Origin: Falsiroseomonas sp041690465
GTDB lineage: Bacteria > Pseudomonadota > Alphaproteobacteria > Acetobacterales > Acetobacteraceae
DNA length: 64,000 bases
NCBI RefSeq assembly: GCF_041690465.1
Contig: NZ_JAWLHG010000021.1
Location: forward strand, 1 to 64,000
Direction of reading: 5' to 3'
How positions within the stretch are numbered: the stretch's first letter is position 1; the number at the start of each line of letters is the position of its first letter. Made by a program: the position numbers and the translations under genes. Shown piece after piece: positions 17,501 through 26,306 of this stretch. The notes beneath the pieces are model-generated. The model saw only the letters and a list, made by a program, of their open reading frames with translations, did not search any database and was not told the origin of the DNA.

Positions 17501-18316
17501 TCAGACATGCTCCAGCATGGCGGCGACGAAGTCGCGCGCCGATTGGCCAATGCGCCCGCCGCGCGATGCGGCGAGCGGGTTGAGGGCGGAGACGTAGCCG
17601 TCGCTCCAGGTGCTCATCCCCTCCCCGATGCGTGCCGAGAAGCAGGAGACGCAGGCGCCCGCGATGCCGCGCGCCTGCAGCGCCGGCAGGCGCGAGATGC
17701 CGGCGTCGTCGATCCCGAAGCCCGCATCGTTGTAGAGCGCGGCCAGCACCGGCGCCTTCACCGCCGTTTCCGGCTTGCCGCCGAGCAGGCCGCCATGCGA
17801 GCCGGTGACCACGATGTGCCCGGCATCGCCCGGCCCGACCAGACCGTTCGAATCGAGGACGAAGACGCGTACGCCGCGGCGCCCGGCATCCTCGATCTCA
17901 CGGCGGGCCTCGCCCATCTCGAAGCGCGTCTGCGCGGCCGGCAGATCCTGGCCGGCCAGGATCGCCAGCGCTTCGGCCGCCGCCATGCCGGTCTCGATGC
18001 CGCAGGCGCCGGCCGGACCGTTCACCGCGGAGATCCGGCCGCGGGCCAGCATGTCCGCTCCGTCGCCGATCCGCGCCGTCATGTGCCCGACGCAGGCGCA
18101 GGGCACGCCGAGGCCGGACAGCCAGTCGAGCGCGCCGATCCCCGCCTGCTGCCGCCCGATGCCGGCATCATGCAGGATCAGCGCCGAGACGCCGCGGCGC
18201 ACCGCGTACCAGCCGGCATATTCGCCGCCATGGCTGGCGCAGAGCGCCACGCGCCCGAACGCCGCCTCCGTCAGATGCGTCACGCTGTCCAGCACCAGCG
18301 GCGCGCCGTTGCGCAT
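17501..18316 (-). CDS. Unrecognised protein built from two copies of one domain
   Basis: The 271-residue protein shows a clear internal duplication. Repeat 1 spans about residues 9-99 and repeat 2 about 154-246. Shared positions are SHGG (28-31 and 173-176), DAG (50-52 and 197-199), AGI (58-60 and 205-207), ARIG (81-84 and 228-231) and SAxN (96-99 and 243-246), with almost identical spacing. There is no signal peptide or membrane segment, so it should be cytoplasmic. I do not recognise the family. The conserved His, Asp and Arg suggest an active or ligand site per half. It sits directly upstream of, and abuts, the ThDP-enzyme gene and is divergent from E1 alpha, so a role with 2-oxo acids is a reasonable guess. 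Confidence 0.8.
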   Translation of the reverse strand: MRNGAPLVLDSVTHLTEAAFGRVALCASHGGEYAGWYAVRRGVSALILHDAGIGRQQAGIGALDWLSGLGVPCACVGHMTARIGDGADMLARGRISAVNGPAGACGIETGMAAAEALAILAGQDLPAAQTRFEMGEARREIEDAGRRGVRVFVLDSNGLVGPGDAGHIVVTGSHGGLLGGKPETAVKAPVLAALYNDAGFGIDDAGISRLPALQARGIAGACVSCFSARIGEGMSTWSDGYVSALNPLAASRGGRIGQSARDFVAAMLEHV

Positions 18317-18409
18317 CGGTGTCCCTCCCCGGCTTGATTCCTTCGCCCGCTGCCGCATGCTCCGCAAGCCCCCGGGTCGAGAGGGGCGGGTTGAGGGGAA
18401 GCGTCCGTC

Positions 18410-19399
18410 ATGACCTCCGGCGGTGACAACCGCGCGCGGCTGCTCGCGCTCTACGCCACCATGTGCCGCATCCGCGCCTTCGAGGAGACGGCGCTGGCCG
18501 CGCACCGCGCCGGCGAGATCCCGGGGCCGCTGCACGTCTCGGTCGGCCAGGAAGGTGTCGCCGCCGGCGTCTGCCTGAACCTGCGCCCCGACGACCGCAT
18601 CACCTCCAACCATCGCGGCCACGGGCATGCGCTGGCGAAGGGCGCGGGGCTCGCAGGGATGATGGAGGAGTTGTTCGGCCGCGCCGGCGGGCATTGCCGG
18701 GGCAAGGGCGGCTCCATGCACATCGCGGATTTCTCGGTCGGCATGCTCGGCGCCAATGGCGTGGTGGCGGGCGGCATCCCGATCGCGGTCGGCGCGGCGC
18801 AGGGGCTGCGTCTGCTCGGCTCCACCGCCATCGTCTGCTGCTTCTTCGGCGATGGCGCGATCAACCGCGGGCCGTTCCTGGAAGGTCTGAACTGGGCCGC
18901 GCTCTACCGCCTGCCGGTGCTGTTCGTCTGCGAGGACAACGGCGTCGCCGCCTTCACCCGCGCCGAGAGCGTCACCGCCGGCCCTGGCGTCGCCGCGCGC
19001 GCCGAGGCGCTCGGCGTGCCTGCGGTGAGCGTGGACGGCAACGACGCGGCTGCGGTGGACGAAGCCGCGGCGCGGCTGGTGGCGGAACTGCGCGGCGGCG
19101 CCGGGCCGCGCCTGCTGCACGCCACCACCTATCGCCTCACCGGCCATACCAGCACCGACCCCGCCGCCTGGCGCGAGGCGGGCGAGGTGGAGGCGGCGCG
19201 CGCGCAGGAGCCGATCCTGCGGCTGCGTGCGCGGCTGCTGGCCGAGGGCGTGGCGGCGAAGGCGCTCGATGCGGTCGAGGGCGATGCGCGCGCCGAGATG
19301 TCGCAGGCCCGCGCCGACGCCCTCGCCGCCCCCTGGCCCGATCCCGCCATCGCCTGGGAAGACGTGCAGGATTCCGGCGCCGTGACGGGGGTGGCGTGA
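18410..19399 (+). CDS. 2-oxoacid (pyruvate/acetoin-type) dehydrogenase E1 component, alpha subunit
   Basis: The 329-residue subunit binds ThDP and decarboxylates a 2-oxo acid or acetoin. The ThDP/Mg motif GDGAINRGPFLEG begins at residue 147 and closes with EDN at 175-177. The phosphorylation-loop-like region is RLTGHTSTDP and the N-terminal SNHRGHGHALAKG (about 66-78) is family-typical. Length fits bacterial acetoin/pyruvate dehydrogenase E1 alpha. It is followed by E1 beta after one base. The 93 bases to the divergent unknown gene hold the promoters of both. No E2 or E3 gene lies nearby. Confidence 0.92.
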   Translation: MTSGGDNRARLLALYATMCRIRAFEETALAAHRAGEIPGPLHVSVGQEGVAAGVCLNLRPDDRITSNHRGHGHALAKGAGLAGMMEELFGRAGGHCRGKGGSMHIADFSVGMLGANGVVAGGIPIAVGAAQGLRLLGSTAIVCCFFGDGAINRGPFLEGLNWAALYRLPVLFVCEDNGVAAFTRAESVTAGPGVAARAEALGVPAVSVDGNDAAAVDEAAARLVAELRGGAGPRLLHATTYRLTGHTSTDPAAWREAGEVEAARAQEPILRLRARLLAEGVAAKALDAVEGDARAEMSQARADALAAPWPDPAIAWEDVQDSGAVTGVA

Positions 19400-19400
19400 C

Positions 19401-20375
19401 ATGGCCGAGGTGACGCTGGTCGAGGCCGCGCGCCTCGCCGCCCTGCAGGAGATGCGGCGAGACCCGCGCGTCTGGGTGCTCGGCGAGGACGTCGCACGCG
19501 GCGGGCTGTTCGGCCAGTACCGCGGCTTCCTCGAGGAGTTCGGGCCGCAGCGCGTGGTCTCCACCCCGATCTCGGAGAGCACCATCATGGGTGCCGGCCT
19601 CGGCGCCGCGCTGGTCGGCACGCGACCGATCATCGAGATGCGCATCTTCGATTTCGTCATGTGCGCGATGGACGAGCTGGTGAACCAGATCGCCAAGATC
19701 CGCTACATGTTCGGCGGCCAGGCGAAGCCCGCCGTGGTGGTGCGCATGCCACACGGCATCTGGCGCAACTCCGCCGCGCAGCATTCGCAGACGCTGGAGA
19801 GCTGGTTCACCCACATCCCCGGCGTCGTCGTCGCGGTGCCGGCGACGCCCGCCGACACCGCCGGGCTGCTGGTCTCTGCGATCCGCAGCGACGATCCCGT
19901 GCTGTTCTTCGACCCGAAGAACCTCTTCCCGCTGAAGGGCGAGGTGGCGGAGGCGATCGCGCCCATTCCCTTCGGCACCGCGCGACGCATGCGCGAAGGC
20001 ACGGACCTGACCATCGTCACCTGGTCCGCCGCCGTGCCGATGGTGGAGGAGGCCGCGGCCACCCTCGCCGCGCGCGGCGTCTCGGCCGATGCGCTGGACC
20101 TGCGCACGCTGTGGCCATGGGACGAGGATGCGGTCGCCGCCTCCGTTGAGCGCACGCGGCGGCTGCTGGTGGTGCATGAGGCGGTGACCACCGGCGGCTT
20201 CGGCGCCGAGGTGCTCGCGCGCGTCGTCGAACGCCTCGGGCCGGGCGCCGTGCAGGCGGCGGCGCGGCTCGGCCAGCCGCGCGTCCCGGTGCCCTTCGCG
20301 CCCCCTCTCGAGGATGCGCTGAAGCCCGACGCGGCAAAGGTCGTGGCGGCCGCGGAGGCGCTGCTGCGCCGGTGA
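19401..20375 (+). CDS. 2-oxoacid (pyruvate/acetoin-type) dehydrogenase E1 component, beta subunit
   Basis: The 324-residue protein is the transketolase-like partner of E1 alpha. It begins AEVTLVEAARLAALQEMRRD and contains VLGEDVARGGLFGQYRGF (conserved Glu that activates ThDP), STPISESTIMGAGLGAAL, a region equivalent to the substrate histidine HSQTLESWF, and C-terminal domain motifs TIVTWSAAVPMV and LDLRTLWPWD. It starts one base after the alpha stop. The usual next genes (lipoyl acyltransferase, lipoamide dehydrogenase) are absent, so the complex must borrow an E2 encoded elsewhere or act differently. Confidence 0.93.
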   Translation: MAEVTLVEAARLAALQEMRRDPRVWVLGEDVARGGLFGQYRGFLEEFGPQRVVSTPISESTIMGAGLGAALVGTRPIIEMRIFDFVMCAMDELVNQIAKIRYMFGGQAKPAVVVRMPHGIWRNSAAQHSQTLESWFTHIPGVVVAVPATPADTAGLLVSAIRSDDPVLFFDPKNLFPLKGEVAEAIAPIPFGTARRMREGTDLTIVTWSAAVPMVEEAAATLAARGVSADALDLRTLWPWDEDAVAASVERTRRLLVVHEAVTTGGFGAEVLARVVERLGPGAVQAAARLGQPRVPVPFAPPLEDALKPDAAKVVAAAEALLRR

Positions 20376-20430
20376 GGCCGTGCAGGTTGCGCCGCCTCAC
20401 GTGATCGTGCGCCTCGCTCATTCCACCCTG

Positions 20431-20453
20431 CGTTGCCACGGCGCCCGGCAACG
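20431..20453. repeat. Inverted repeat before the histidine kinase gene
   Basis: CGTTGCC (20431-20437) and GGCAACG (20447-20453) are perfect 7-base arms around nine bases. The repeat lies between the E1 beta stop and the chosen kinase start, and could act as an operator or mRNA hairpin. A TTG at 20433 that would extend the kinase frame falls inside this repeat. Confidence 0.35.
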
Positions 20454-20480
20454 CCCTACCGTCGCGCGGTGCCGATAGCG

Positions 20481-22535
20481 ATGGCGAAGGCTGCGGAGGT
20501 GCGCGCGCGCGCGCCGGAGCGGCCGCAAGCCCCGATGCGCCTGTTGCTGCCCGCCGCCGTGCTGGCGCCGTTGGCGATCCTGGTGCTCGGCGCCTGGATC
20601 GCCTGGAACGGCACGCAGGACCAGGCGCGCGCCGAGATGGCGCACAGCGCCGATGCCGCCGCCGAATATGCGCGGAGCGTGCTCGATCTGCACCGCATGC
20701 GCGCCGAGCGGGTCAACGACCAGCTGCGTGGCCTGACCGACGCCCAGATCCGCGCCAACGAGCCCGCGCTCCACCACCTGCTGCAGCAGACGGCGGGCAT
20801 CGGCAGCCTGAGCCCGCTCTTCCGCATCTACGCCTTCGACCGCGAAGGCCACGTGCTGCTGAACACCGATTTCCTGCCCTCGCCGCGCGCCACTGCCGCG
20901 GACCGCGACTATTTCCGTGCCCTGGCGCAACCCGATTCGCCAGAGGTGACGGTCGGCGAAACGCTGCTCGGCCGTGCCAACGGCCTGCTGTTCTTCACCG
21001 TCACGCTGCGGCGTTCCGGCACCGGCAACGGGCTGCCCCCGGGCGCCTTCGACGGCGTCATCAACATCTCCGTCGCCCCCGCCGCCCTGGCGGAAGGCCT
21101 GGCGCGGCTGCGCGGCTCGCCGGAGGACGTGCTGGGCCTCGTGCGCGCTGATGGCGCCGTGCTGGCCCGCACACTGCCTCTGCCCGCACCACCCCCCTGG
21201 CGCCAGCCGTCCGAGGGCGAAGTGCGCCGGCGCATGGAAGCCGGCGAGGACCGGTTCGAGCGGGTGGGTATCTCACCGCTCGATGGCGTGTCGCGGCTGG
21301 TGGCGTATCGCCGCGTGGATGGCTGGCCAGTCTATATCGCCGCGGCGCGCGACAGCAGCGTGATCCGCGCGCAGTGGCTGCAGAGGGTCGCGCTGCTGCT
21401 CGGCTTCGGCATGCCGGCGGTGATCGGGCTGGGCCTGCTCGCCCGCCTCGCCCAGCGCACCGCCGAAACCGCGCGGCAGGCGCTGCAGGCGCGGGTGCAG
21501 GAACGCACCGCGGCGCTGGCCGGCAGCGAAGGCCGGCTCCGGCTGGCGCTGGAGGCAGCCAATCTCGGCACCTGGGAGGCCGACTTCCGCACCGGCCTCG
21601 TGGCCCGGTCGGCCCGCACCGCCGAGATCATGGGCTATCCACCGGAACCGATGTCAACGCCGATACCCGCCTGGCGAGAGGCGCTCCACCCCGAGGATCG
21701 GCCAAGGGCGGTCGCCTGCTTCGAGGCGCTGCAGCGTGGCGAGACCGATCGCTACAGCGTCGAGTACAGGGTGCGACGCCCGGATGGCAGCCTTGCCTGG
21801 GTGGAGAGCTGCGTCCGAACGGTGGAACGCGATGCGGAGGGCCGGCCGCTGCTCGTCGCCGGCACGCTGCAGGACCTCACCGCGAGACGCGAGGCGGAGG
21901 AGCGCCGCGCGCTGCTCGCCCGCGAGGTGGACCACCGCGCGAAGAACGCGCTGGCGGTGGTGCAGGCGGCGCTGCGCCTGACGCCGCGCACCGACCCCGA
22001 GCATTACGCCGCGGCGGTGGAGGGCCGCGTCGCGGCGCTCGCGCGGGCGCACACGCTGCTCGCCGAGCAGCGCTGGGCCGGCGCACAGCTGCGCCAGCTG
22101 CTGGAAGGCGAGCTCTCCGCCTTCCTCGCCGGTGGCAGGCCGGACAGGCAGCCTCGTGCCGAGCTGGACGGCCCCGAATTGCGGGTGGCGGCGGCGGCGG
22201 CGCAGAGCCTCTCCCTCACCTTCCACGAGCTGGCCACCAATGCGGTGAAATACGGCGCGCTCTCGGTTCCCGATGGGCGGCTGCGGGTGGCGTGGAACGC
22301 CGATCCAGCTTCGGGGCTGCTGCACCTCCGCTGGCAGGAGACGGCGGGGCCGCCGCTCGGCCAAGCGCCCACTCGCCGCGGCTTCGGGGCGCGGCTGGTC
22401 AGCGCGACGGTGCGCGACCAGCTCGGCGGCCGCCTCGAACAGCGCTGGCTGCCTGACGGGCTGGAGGTGGAGATCAGCGTCCCGCTCGACCGGGTCTGCT
22501 CCGGCCCGCTGGCCGAGGCGGAATTCGCGGACTGA
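20481..22535 (+). CDS. Membrane-bound sensor histidine kinase, HWE/HisKA_2 type with PAS domain
   Basis: About 684 residues from the ATG at 20481. Order: transmembrane segment (about 20-40), periplasmic sensor resembling a Cache-type domain (to about 300), second membrane segment (about 307-328), PAS domain (about 345-465, LRLALEAANLGTWEADF to WVESCVRTVERD), then the HWE-type phosphoacceptor LLAREVDHRAKNALAVVQ and ATPase core with HELATNAVKYGALS and RRGFGARLVSATV. This kinase family is abundant in alphaproteobacteria and often feeds general-stress or light signalling. No response regulator gene is adjacent. Upstream in-frame starts exist (TTG at 20433), but no ribosome-binding site separates them. 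Confidence 0.9.
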   Translation: MAKAAEVRARAPERPQAPMRLLLPAAVLAPLAILVLGAWIAWNGTQDQARAEMAHSADAAAEYARSVLDLHRMRAERVNDQLRGLTDAQIRANEPALHHLLQQTAGIGSLSPLFRIYAFDREGHVLLNTDFLPSPRATAADRDYFRALAQPDSPEVTVGETLLGRANGLLFFTVTLRRSGTGNGLPPGAFDGVINISVAPAALAEGLARLRGSPEDVLGLVRADGAVLARTLPLPAPPPWRQPSEGEVRRRMEAGEDRFERVGISPLDGVSRLVAYRRVDGWPVYIAAARDSSVIRAQWLQRVALLLGFGMPAVIGLGLLARLAQRTAETARQALQARVQERTAALAGSEGRLRLALEAANLGTWEADFRTGLVARSARTAEIMGYPPEPMSTPIPAWREALHPEDRPRAVACFEALQRGETDRYSVEYRVRRPDGSLAWVESCVRTVERDAEGRPLLVAGTLQDLTARREAEERRALLAREVDHRAKNALAVVQAALRLTPRTDPEHYAAAVEGRVAALARAHTLLAEQRWAGAQLRQLLEGELSAFLAGGRPDRQPRAELDGPELRVAAAAAQSLSLTFHELATNAVKYGALSVPDGRLRVAWNADPASGLLHLRWQETAGPPLGQAPTRRGFGARLVSATVRDQLGGRLEQRWLPDGLEVEISVPLDRVCSGPLAEAEFAD

Positions 22536-22545
22536 CCGCCCCGCC

Positions 22546-23715
22546 TCAGCGCCGCAGCGTGAGGTGCAGCGCGAGCCCGCCCAGGCCGGCGCCCCCCAGC
22601 ACAAGCGCCATCGGCCAGGGCGAGCCGCCGCCGAGCGCGCCGAGCAACACGCCCACCAGCGCGCCGCCACCGAATTGCAGCGTGCCGATCACCGCCGAGG
22701 CGCTGCCCGCAACCCGCCCGAGCGGCGCCATCGCCAGCGCGGAAGCCATCGGCAGCACCGCCCCCATGACCGAGAGATAGAGGAACAGCGACGCCAACAG
22801 CGGCCATAATGCGCCGGTCGCGACCGCCAGCGGCACCAGCAGCCCGGCGACCGCGCAGAGCATCAAGGCGCGCACCAGAAGATGCGAAGGCGCCACGGAC
22901 CGGCGCACCAGGCGGGAGACGATCTGGCTCGCCAGGATCAGCCCGAAGGCGTTGGAGCCGAAGGCGACTCCGTACTCCATCGGCGAAAGCCCGTGCCGCC
23001 CCATGAGCACGTGCGGCGAGCCGACGAGATAGGCGAACAGGCCGAGCATCGGTACCGCGCCCGCCAGCGCATGCGCGAGGAACCGGCGGTCGCGCAGAAT
23101 CTGCAGGTAGACCGCCAGCACGGCGACGAGATTGTCGCGCCGCCGCCGCTCCGGCGGCAGGCTCTCGGGCAACGCCAGGGCGACCAGCACGAGGGCCGCC
23201 GCCGCATAGGCCGCGAGCACCCAGAAGATCGCCCGCCAGCCGAAGGCCGCGACCAGCGCGCCGCCGAGCATTGGCGCCAGGATGGGTGCGGCGCCCATCA
23301 CCAGCATCAGCATCGCCATCATCCGCACCGCGCCGCGCTCGTCGCAGAGGTCGCGCACCACCGCGCGCGCCACCACCATGCCGGCGCAGCCTCCGAGCGC
23401 CTGCACCAGCCGGAGCCAGGCCAGCGCTTCGGCCGAGGCGGCGAGCGCGCAGCCGAGCGAGGCGAGCCCGAACAGCCCGAGTCCCGCGATCAGCGGCAGC
23501 CGCCGCCCGTAGCGATCCGCCAGCGGGCCGACCACCAGCTGCCCCGCCGCCATGCCGAACAGGAAAGTGGCCAGGGTACGCTGCACGGCTGCCGGAGAGG
23601 CCGACAGATCCGCACCCATGGTGGGAAACGCCGGCAAGTACATGTCCACGCCGAGCGGCCCGAGAGCGGTGAGCGCGCCAAGCAGGGCTGCAAGCCGACG
23701 ATAGGCTTCCGGCAT
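22546..23715 (-). CDS. MFS drug/metabolite exporter, Bcr/CflA type
   Basis: The 389-residue protein has 12 predicted membrane segments. The N-terminus matches the Bcr/CflA family: LGPLGVDMYLPAFPTMGADL near the first helix, then QLVVGPLADRYGRRLPLI (motif A) and VVARAVVRDLCDERG in the region where family members carry an RA-V-RD motif. These are proton-driven exporters of drugs, sulfonamide-like compounds or dipeptides. The ATG at 23715 is chosen because the sequence before it is proline/glycine-rich; an ATG at 23781 would add 22 residues. It converges on the histidine kinase with ten bases between stops and is divergent from the sugar ABC operon. Confidence 0.9.
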   Translation of the reverse strand: MPEAYRRLAALLGALTALGPLGVDMYLPAFPTMGADLSASPAAVQRTLATFLFGMAAGQLVVGPLADRYGRRLPLIAGLGLFGLASLGCALAASAEALAWLRLVQALGGCAGMVVARAVVRDLCDERGAVRMMAMLMLVMGAAPILAPMLGGALVAAFGWRAIFWVLAAYAAAALVLVALALPESLPPERRRRDNLVAVLAVYLQILRDRRFLAHALAGAVPMLGLFAYLVGSPHVLMGRHGLSPMEYGVAFGSNAFGLILASQIVSRLVRRSVAPSHLLVRALMLCAVAGLLVPLAVATGALWPLLASLFLYLSVMGAVLPMASALAMAPLGRVAGSASAVIGTLQFGGGALVGVLLGALGGGSPWPMALVLGGAGLGGLALHLTLRR

Positions 23716-23860
23716 CCACGCCCCGGGGTTGTGATGCCCGGTGGGGTAGCGGCCCGGCGCGGCGGCGTCCAGTGACCCCATGGTTGCGTTGCCGGCCAAT
23801 GCGTTGTTAGCCTCGCGCCGGATGCAGCCTCCCGCAGCGGGGCGCGCGGGGAGGATATGA

Positions 23861-24901
23861 ATGGCGACGGTCTCGGTGCGGCAGGTGCGCAAGTCGTTTG
23901 GCAGCACCCCCATCCTGCACGGCGTGGACGTCGAGATCGCCGATGGCGAGTTCGTGGTGCTGGTCGGCCCCTCGGGCTGCGGCAAGTCTACGCTGCTGCG
24001 GATGATCGCGGGGCTGGAGAACATCACCGGCGGCGAGATCGTGATCGGCGGGCGGGTGGTGAACACCGTGCCACCGAAGGATCGCGACATCGCGATGGTG
24101 TTCCAGAACTACGCGCTCTACCCGCACATGACAGTGCGGCAGAACATGGCCTTCTCGATGAAGCTGGCCAAGGCGCCGGCTGACATCATGGAGCAGGAGG
24201 TGCAGCGCGCGGCGAAGATCCTCGGCCTCGAGGTCCTGCTCGACCGCTATCCACGCCAGCTCTCGGGCGGGCAGCGGCAGCGCGTGGCGATGGGCCGCGC
24301 GATAGTGCGGCATCCGCAGGTCTTCCTGTTCGACGAGCCGCTCTCCAACCTCGACGCCAAGCTGCGCGTGCAGATGCGCAGCGAGATCCGCGAGTTGCAG
24401 CAGCGGCTCGCCACCACCACCGTCTACGTCACCCACGACCAGATCGAGGCGATGACCATGGCGGATCAGATCGTGGTGATGAATGCCGGGCGGATCGAGC
24501 AGTCGGGCGCGCCGCTGGCGCTCTACGACCGGCCGGCCAACACCTTCGTCGCCGGCTTCATCGGCAGCCCGGCAATGAACCTGCTGCCGGGCAGGGTGGA
24601 GGATGGCGGCTTCCGCGCCGAGGGCGGCGCGCTGCTGCCGCTGCCCGAGGGCGCGCCCGCCGCGGTCACCACCTACGGCATCCGCCCGGAGCACCTGCTT
24701 CTGGCGGAGGACGGCATCCCGGCCACCATCTCGGTGGTGGAGCCCACCGGCTCGGAGACGCAGGTGATGCTGCGGATCGGCGAGACACCGCTGGTCGGCG
24801 CCTTCCGCGAACGTGTCTCCGGACGTCCGGGGGAGACCCTGCACGTCAAGCCCGACATGGCGCTGGTCCATCTGTTCGGACCGGACGGCAGGCGCCTGTA
24901 G
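23861..24901 (+). CDS. Sugar/glycerol-3-phosphate-type ABC transporter ATP-binding protein (UgpC/MalK family)
   Basis: This 346-residue ATPase energises the importer encoded downstream. Walker A GPSGCGKST at residues 36-44, Q-loop MVFQNYALYPHMTV, signature LSGGQRQRVAMGRAI, Walker B VFLFDEPLSNLD, H-loop VTHDQIEAMTMAD, then the C-terminal OB-fold regulatory domain with GFIGSPAMNLLPG and YGIRPEHL, all standard for MalK/UgpC. A strong GGGGAGGA ribosome-binding site lies before the ATG. It is the first gene of a four-gene plus-strand operon (ATPase, binding protein, two permeases). Confidence 0.95.
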   Translation: MATVSVRQVRKSFGSTPILHGVDVEIADGEFVVLVGPSGCGKSTLLRMIAGLENITGGEIVIGGRVVNTVPPKDRDIAMVFQNYALYPHMTVRQNMAFSMKLAKAPADIMEQEVQRAAKILGLEVLLDRYPRQLSGGQRQRVAMGRAIVRHPQVFLFDEPLSNLDAKLRVQMRSEIRELQQRLATTTVYVTHDQIEAMTMADQIVVMNAGRIEQSGAPLALYDRPANTFVAGFIGSPAMNLLPGRVEDGGFRAEGGALLPLPEGAPAAVTTYGIRPEHLLLAEDGIPATISVVEPTGSETQVMLRIGETPLVGAFRERVSGRPGETLHVKPDMALVHLFGPDGRRL

Positions 24902-24930
24902 TCACGAACCCAACGAGGAGGAAGCGAAGA

Positions 24931-26247
24931 ATGACCCTTGAAATCACGCGGCGCACGGCGCTGGCGGTCGGCGGATCGGCACTGGTCGCCGGCAGCGCCG
25001 CGGCGCAGATCCAGACGCAGCCGGCCACCCCGCCGAACCTTCCGGTGGAACGCGGCGCGTCGCTCCGCATGCTGCGCCCGGTGCGCTTCGTGCAGCCGGA
25101 CGAGGAGGTGTGGCGCGCCAACTGCCAGCGCTTCGCGCAGCAGCATGGCATCGAGGTCCGCGTGGACTTCGTGGGCTGGGAGGACATCACCCAGCAGACC
25201 GCCGTGACCGCCAACACCGGCGCCGGCCCGGACATCATCGTGGGCTTCGACGGCGCGCCGCACCTGTTCAGCACCAAGATCCACGACCTGACCGACGTCG
25301 CCACCTATCTCGGCACGAAGTACGGCGGCTGGCGGCCGCTGGCACAGGCCTATGGCAAGAAGGGCGACCAGTGGATCGGCCTTCCGATGGGCGCCTCCGG
25401 CGGCCCGCTCATCTGGCGCACCTCGGCGCTGAAGGAGGCCGGCTTCGACACCCCGCCGGACGACCATGCCGGCTTCCTGCGGATGTGCCAGGCACTGAAG
25501 CGGATCAACAAGCCGGCCGGCTTCGCGCTGGGCAATGCGGTGGGCGACGGCAACGCGTTCGCTAACTGGCTGGTCTGGTCGCATGGCGGCTATCTGGTGG
25601 ATGAGCAGGGCGCGGTGGCGATCAACTCGCCCGCGACGATCAAGGCGCTGGAATACCTGCGCGAGCTGTATCCCACCTTCGTCCCCGGCACGCTCGCCTG
25701 GGGCGACATCAGCAACAACCGCGCCTATTCCGCCGGCGAGTGCTTCGTGACGCAGAACGGCGTGTCGCTCTACTTCTCCATGAAGAACGACCCGGCGATG
25801 CGCGCGCTCGCCGAGGATACGCAGATGACGCCGATGCCGAAGGGGATGATCGATGCGGCGCCGAATGCCGGTCTGACGCTGAACGCCATGGTGTTCCGCC
25901 ACAGCCGCGCCCCGAACGCGGCCAAGGCGCTGCTGCAATTCCTGATGGAGGCCGACCAGTATGACCCGTGGCTGCGGGCGAACATCGGCTACTGGTCTCA
26001 GCCGCTGAACGCCTATGCCGCAAGCGCGGTGTGGGACAGCGACCCGAAGATCAGCGTCTTCCGCGACACCATGAACAACAATTTCTGGAACGGCTACAAG
26101 GGCCCGATCACCGAAGGTTCGGTGGCGGCCACGGCCGATTACGTCATGGTGCAGATGTGCGCCTCGGTCGCCTCCGGGGTGGCCACGGCGCGGCCGGCGG
26201 CGGCCGAGGCCGAGCGGCGCGCGCGGCGCTACTTCCGCAGCCGCTGA
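24931..26247 (+). CDS. ABC transporter substrate-binding protein, sugar family 1 type
   Basis: The 438-residue periplasmic protein has a Tat-like signal (TRRTALAVGGSALVAGSAAAQ, twin arginine at residues 7-8). The mature chain is of the SBP_bac_1 kind: GIEVRVDFVGWEDITQQTAV, TGAGPDIIVGFDG, then WIGLPMGASGGPLIWRTSAL. A GAGGAGG ribosome-binding site precedes the ATG at 24931, 29 bases after the ATPase stop. Such proteins bind sugars, polyols or glycerol phosphates; the ligand is unknown. A 59-base gap with a partial GC-rich hairpin (GGCCGGCCCC to GGGGGCCGGCC, about 26258-26288) separates it from the permease, which may allow higher binding-protein expression. Confidence 0.92.
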   Translation: MTLEITRRTALAVGGSALVAGSAAAQIQTQPATPPNLPVERGASLRMLRPVRFVQPDEEVWRANCQRFAQQHGIEVRVDFVGWEDITQQTAVTANTGAGPDIIVGFDGAPHLFSTKIHDLTDVATYLGTKYGGWRPLAQAYGKKGDQWIGLPMGASGGPLIWRTSALKEAGFDTPPDDHAGFLRMCQALKRINKPAGFALGNAVGDGNAFANWLVWSHGGYLVDEQGAVAINSPATIKALEYLRELYPTFVPGTLAWGDISNNRAYSAGECFVTQNGVSLYFSMKNDPAMRALAEDTQMTPMPKGMIDAAPNAGLTLNAMVFRHSRAPNAAKALLQFLMEADQYDPWLRANIGYWSQPLNAYAASAVWDSDPKISVFRDTMNNNFWNGYKGPITEGSVAATADYVMVQMCASVASGVATARPAAAEAERRARRYFRSR

Positions 26248-26306
26248 TCGCGAGTGCCGGCCGGCCCCTGCGCAATGCGGGGGCCGGCCTTTCGCCTGGA
26301 GAGGTC

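Noticed and set aside
15722..18337. Very long open frame on the plus strand across the ThDP-enzyme and duplicated-protein genes
   Set aside because: Composition is His/Arg/Ala-rich with no domain signals; it is the antisense shadow of two well-supported minus-strand genes.
20433..20480. TTG start extending the histidine kinase
   Set aside because: It falls inside an inverted repeat, lacks a ribosome-binding site, and the added residues are proline/arginine-rich.
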